A program made the position numbers and the translations under genes. Under the pieces are notes generated by a model. That model was not told the DNA's origin. It made no database searches and worked only from the letters and a program-made list of their open reading frames with translations. Positions 60,882 through 64,000 of a stretch of 64,000 nucleotides of DNA are shown here, in pieces. How positions within the stretch are numbered: the first letter of the stretch is position 1; each line of letters begins with the position of its first letter. This DNA is from CAZUZS01 sp964624795 (lineage in GTDB: Bacteria; Calditrichota; Calditrichia; RBG-13-44-9): NCBI GenBank assembly GCA_964624795.1, contig CAZUZS010000007.1, forward strand, positions 36,080-100,079, read 5' to 3'.

Positions 60882-61319
60882 TCAAATACGGTTTTTAATC
60901 TTCTTCCACAAGCCGCTTCCCAGCATCCGGTCCGAATTGAGCAAAATTGTTTTAACAAGGTTGAGAATATCGTGGTCGCCGGCCCAGTTACGGATGATTA
61001 TTTGCGGATCAACATCATTGATAATATCGTTGAGCACGTAGGCTGCCAATGTCACATCATCCAGGTAGCCTATTGGGCCTAAAAGCGCTTCGGGAAGAAG
61101 ATCAACCGGAGAAATAAAATAGGCGATTGCGATCCCCAATTTCACCTTTTTGCTCCTGGGAACTTCTTCATCCATTACCAGCCGGGTCAGCAGATGAAAA
61201 ATATCGGGAGCCAACAGAACAAACTCAGTCCATCTTTTATCCTGGTGCAGGTTTTTCTCCAGCCATGAATTCGCCTGCCTTCTCAATTTCTGGTAGAAAT
61301 CTTTTTCTTTCTCGTTCAT
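60882..61319 (-). CDS. DUF1232 (YkvA-like) protein
   Basis: The 145-residue protein has the DUF1232 signature IAYFISPVDLLPEALLGPIGYLDDVTLAAYVL at about 85-115, giving two hydrophobic helices joined by an acidic turn. The N-terminal 60 residues are helical and charged. Members of this family are small membrane-associated proteins without a known biochemical role. It is divergent from the TMEM14-like gene. Confidence 0.88.
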   Translation of the reverse strand: MNEKEKDFYQKLRRQANSWLEKNLHQDKRWTEFVLLAPDIFHLLTRLVMDEEVPRSKKVKLGIAIAYFISPVDLLPEALLGPIGYLDDVTLAAYVLNDIINDVDPQIIIRNWAGDHDILNLVKTILLNSDRMLGSGLWKKIKNRI

Positions 61320-61667
61320 CTGAATTCCGGTGTTTTCCTGCCGAACAATTTCATATCTGATAAATTCGGTGTCAACTCAAGATATTTATTCTTCCGAATC
61401 TACATTAGAATGCCCCATCCCGCAAATTTCCCAAACCGTTGCATTATTCTTCATCCTTTATTGTTCAGATACATGCCATTTCCGCCTTTCGGATTAAACA
61501 GCCCGGTCGGAAAAAAAACAACAAGTTGTCCGCAACTCAACCATGCGTCAAAAATTTAATTCGGAACATTTTCAGGAGTTAAACAAATTAATGGTTTGTT
61601 TGCGAGGGCAAACTAATGGCTCAATTTGCACAAAAAGAATATTGGGACATGTTGAAAGGAACGAATT
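61320..61667. other. Divergent intergenic region
   Basis: These 348 bp separate two divergent genes. On the minus strand a perfect TTGACA lies at 61375-61370, but the only -10-like sequences are at poor spacing (tatgaa at 14 bp or gaaatt at 17 bp). A small inverted repeat gtttg/caaac with a nested tttgc/gcaaa lies near 61592-61613. AAGGA gives the ribosome binding site of the TMEM14-like gene. No gene is seen. Confidence 0.4.
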
Positions 61668-61979
61668 ATGGTTAGTGTTTGGCTTATCGTCGGATTTTAT
61701 GGTATCTTCAGTTTAATCGGAGGATTTATTGGGTATCTAAAAGCATCAAGCCTGCCGTCGCTAATTGCAGGAACTATATCGGGAATCATTTTGCTGGTGT
61801 GCGCATACGGGATCTCAGAGGGCAATCATTTTGCAGCGTGGGCATCCATATTGGTTTCGCTTGCCCTGGGCATCAGGTTTTTAAAAACCATCATAAAAAG
61901 ATTTAAAGTTATGCCCGATCTTATCATGATCTTGTTGAGCGCGGCAACTATCATAGCCACCGGCTCCTTTCTGCTTTAG
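61668..61979 (+). CDS. TMEM14-family (UPF0136) small membrane protein
   Basis: The 103-residue protein has the family layout of about four TM helices (VWLIVGFYGIFSLIGGFIGY, SLIAGTISGIILLVCAYGI, WASILVSLALGIRFLKT, LIMILLSAATIIATGSFLL) with the pattern G-IGYLKA-SLPSLIAG. Human TMEM14C works in mitochondrial porphyrin transport, but bacterial members have no proven substrate. It ends at a strong bidirectional terminator shared with the cytochrome gene. Confidence 0.85.
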   Translation: MVSVWLIVGFYGIFSLIGGFIGYLKASSLPSLIAGTISGIILLVCAYGISEGNHFAAWASILVSLALGIRFLKTIIKRFKVMPDLIMILLSAATIIATGSFLL

Positions 61980-62019
61980 TAATAGCAGTAAGTATGAAAA
62001 CGGAATTCAAACCAAAATA

Positions 62020-62049
62020 AAAAGCCCCCCGGTGAACCGGGGGGCTTTT
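62020..62049. terminator. Bidirectional terminator between convergent genes
   Basis: A 13-bp perfect stem (aaaagccccccgg, 62020-62032, with ccggggggctttt, 62037-62049) and a 4-nt loop has A- and T-rich ends on both sides, so it should end transcription of the TMEM14-like gene and of the cytochrome gene from the other strand. Confidence 0.92.
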
Positions 62050-62078
62050 AAATCCTAAATCAACAAATGAATCAAAAC

Positions 62079-63881
62079 TTATTCTACTCGCGCTGCTGCG
62101 AACGTGGTTGCGCTTCCCCGCTTGTAGAGCCCATTGCCAAAGCTATAGGTCGGATCGAGGAATAAAACGCTTTGTTGTAGCAATTGCACCATATAAGCCG
62201 GATTATGAATACCCTTGCTGGCGTCATCAACAGCATATACCAGGTTCCATCCGGCGGTGCGCAGTTTTACTGCCAACGGAGTTGTAATACCAGCGGTTCC
62301 TTCCAAGGCGGTCACAACTTCCTCAACAGTCGGGTCTGTTCCCATTAACGTATCTGTGGTATCGGTTTCCACCAGCTTTGCAGCCAAGAGGTCCATCAGA
62401 CCCAGCACTTCATCCTGCAGACCTGCAATGGTTCCATCGTTATCATAATCTTTTCTCGCCATGATATCGGTGAAAGCCGTAACCTGTGTGCCGTGGCACT
62501 GCTGGCAAGCCGAAGGATTGGGCTCAAAAGTATGACCGGTGCTGGTCTCCCCGGTAATAGGATCAGCAGAAGTCATGTAAACATGGCAAGCCGCGCAGAC
62601 ATCGGGAATGGAATGATGGCCGGTGCTCTGCCATACAAAAGAAGGATCCGTATTGACATCTTCGTCTCCGTTTTGCCCAAAAACAAGATCGCCCTGGGTA
62701 CTGGGATGCGGTCCAAAGTGGGCATCACCGGCCGCAACTTGCTCGGCAGCGCTGTGACGGGAATGATGGCATTGTAAGCAGAGCTGGCCAGCGCCTGCCC
62801 CGGTAACCACTGAATCGCTGATAAGGGTAACCGGCTTAACGGTTCGGAGTTGTCCAACGTTCTCGGCACTGTGGGGATTGTGGCAAACCTGGCAACTAAT
62901 AGGCGCGAAAGGTGCCTCAATGCTCGCGGTAAGATTACCATTAATTCCATGGTAGTTTAAAGTATCACGGACCGTACCGCCGCCGCCATAGAAAGCAACA
63001 TCAGAAGTAGCCAGCCTCATGGCCGAGGCTACGCCTTCATGACATCCCTGGCAACTGCCGTTTGTAGCAGCATGGGCATTGGACAATGCCTGACCATGAA
63101 GCGAATTTTGCCACTCGTCCAAATAAGGATGGTGCGCACCTTCGTGGCATGAACCGCAGATATCCGCGTTGAAGCTCAGAATTTCCTGATTTGTTGCCGG
63201 ACCAGTTATATGAGTTGAGCCGGGACCGTGGCAGTTTTCACACTGCACATTTTCAAACATGGCGGTTGGCACATCATCAAAACCGGAGTTGCCGGCAATT
63301 GGAGTTGCGCCAAGTTCCGGAAGCGTTTGTACTGAATGGCAGGGGAAACAGCTCGGGCCTGCATGATCGCTCGTCATTAAGGATGCCCAGGCAACTGCGT
63401 GACCGGTCATATCCCATTCCGAAGCTTTTCCGGCATGACATGTGGCACAAGTCGATCCACCCAAATAATAAGGATCAACTGTTGGTACATACATATCGAC
63501 ACCGACCCTACGGGTGCCAATGGCTATATTGTCGCCATCGGTCACATGAACCGAAACTGTGTAAATACCCGAATCACCGGGCGCAGTCCAGATAGCCGTA
63601 TCGGCAGTGGACTCAGTAATAGATCCACCATCAGCAAACCAGCTATAGGTGAGCGTTCCGGCTCCTTGTCCCGCAGTAACAACGGCTTTCAAGTTTATTT
63701 TTTCACCCTGAGTAACCATTCCTGGTAATGCCTCGATGCTGTCTACCTGAATGACCGGAGCTTTCTGCACTTCCACTATTTTCTCCTTGGTCTTCTCGCA
63801 GGCGGTAAAAATGGTAAAAGCCAAGAAAAGCAGTGGAACGATAAGGAACAGGAGCGTCTTTAGTTTAGAAATGTTAATCAT
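62079..63881 (-). CDS. Nine-heme cytochrome c lipoprotein with N-terminal Ig-like domain
   Basis: The 600-residue protein has a signal sequence ending in IFTAC (lipobox-like) and a PKD/Ig-like domain (about 45-130, LTYSWFADGGSI, GIYTVSVHVTDGDN). Nine CXXCH heme motifs follow between about residues 144 and 465: CATCH, CFPCH, CENCH, CGSCH, CQGCH, CQVCH, CLQCH, CAACH and CQQCH. Additional His residues (GHAVAW, HHSIPD) could serve as distal ligands. The C-terminal 130 residues are helical and heme-free. Such proteins carry electrons in the periplasm or at the cell surface; the partner is unknown. No cytochrome maturation genes are in the window. Confidence 0.93.
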   Translation of the reverse strand: MINISKLKTLLFLIVPLLFLAFTIFTACEKTKEKIVEVQKAPVIQVDSIEALPGMVTQGEKINLKAVVTAGQGAGTLTYSWFADGGSITESTADTAIWTAPGDSGIYTVSVHVTDGDNIAIGTRRVGVDMYVPTVDPYYLGGSTCATCHAGKASEWDMTGHAVAWASLMTSDHAGPSCFPCHSVQTLPELGATPIAGNSGFDDVPTAMFENVQCENCHGPGSTHITGPATNQEILSFNADICGSCHEGAHHPYLDEWQNSLHGQALSNAHAATNGSCQGCHEGVASAMRLATSDVAFYGGGGTVRDTLNYHGINGNLTASIEAPFAPISCQVCHNPHSAENVGQLRTVKPVTLISDSVVTGAGAGQLCLQCHHSRHSAAEQVAAGDAHFGPHPSTQGDLVFGQNGDEDVNTDPSFVWQSTGHHSIPDVCAACHVYMTSADPITGETSTGHTFEPNPSACQQCHGTQVTAFTDIMARKDYDNDGTIAGLQDEVLGLMDLLAAKLVETDTTDTLMGTDPTVEEVVTALEGTAGITTPLAVKLRTAGWNLVYAVDDASKGIHNPAYMVQLLQQSVLFLDPTYSFGNGLYKRGSATTFAAARVE

Positions 63882-64000
63882 ACTACACCTCCACGCTTCG
63901 TTTAGTAACTTTGAAATAAGAATGAATTATTATGTTATTTGGACAAATCAGATCTATATAAAAGAAGATTGTAGAGATTTGGTTGAATTCGTATCAATTG

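Noticed and set aside
1..64000. CRISPR arrays, rRNA genes, prophage or complete insertion sequences
   Set aside because: No regularly spaced direct repeats with unique spacers, no rRNA-like sequence and no structural phage genes were seen; the only transposase is frameshifted.

Overview
The window is about 64 kb of a Gram-negative genome of roughly 50% GC, and it looks like a scaffold from a metagenome-assembled genome. The outer-membrane machinery (LptD, a TonB/ExbB pair, several beta-barrel proteins of PorV and FadL type), the FlgD-type Ig domain ending a large exported protein, and the housekeeping order uppS-folC-rho-rpmE-DUF1385-prfA-prmC-rnr suggest the FCB side of the tree, perhaps Calditrichota or candidate division KSB1. 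That placement is inference from gene content only; there is no 16S gene here.

Layout. 0.1-2.3 kb: a TPR lipoprotein translationally coupled to mtnA (methionine salvage). 2.6-5.1 kb: an SppA-type protease fused to an outer-membrane-like N-terminal domain. 5.3-14.3 kb: a minus-strand cluster of a FadL-like barrel, a helix-hairpin-helix barrel protein, a PorV-like protein and a 1348-residue modular exported protein, all behind a near-consensus promoter. 14.4-24.3 kb: a plus-strand housekeeping block (uppS, membrane protein, folC, rho, rpmE, DUF1385 protein, prfA, prmC, rnr). 24.8-27.6 kb: lptD, interrupted only by a scaffolding gap that appears false. 27.7-41 kb: the accessory and signalling region, with a BNR/sortilin-like exported protein, a frameshifted REP-associated transposase, a decayed kinase gene split by a 97-bp inverted-repeat element, two membrane Ser/Thr kinases with TolB-like and TPR sensor parts, a cupredoxin-like protein and a GAF-SpoIIE phosphatase. 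41-47.5 kb: a POT-type transporter, purA, a STAS protein and secF/secD. 47.7-54.7 kb: trmB, a probable phosphatidylglycerophosphate synthase/phosphatase pair, a zinc-finger polysaccharide deacetylase and an M14 peptidase. 54.9-64 kb: lipoprotein, exbB, tonB, a second STAS protein, smpB, tyrS, a methyltransferase, tRNA-Leu(CAG), a DUF1232 protein, a TMEM14-like protein and a nine-heme cytochrome c lipoprotein.

How the genes fit together. Much of the window builds or uses the cell envelope: UppS supplies the lipid carrier, LptD places LPS, SecDF drives export, TonB/ExbB energise the outer membrane, and the SppA fusion and M14 peptidase probably act on exported proteins. A second theme is partner-switching and eukaryote-like phosphorylation: two kinases, an RsbU-like phosphatase and two STAS proteins. 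The most unusual signals are the barrel-SppA fusion, a palindromic GC-rich repeat read in frame inside a kinase, and the transposase/kinase-relic/97-bp-element neighbourhood at 32.3-33.3 kb. No CRISPR array, prophage, rRNA or complete insertion sequence was seen.
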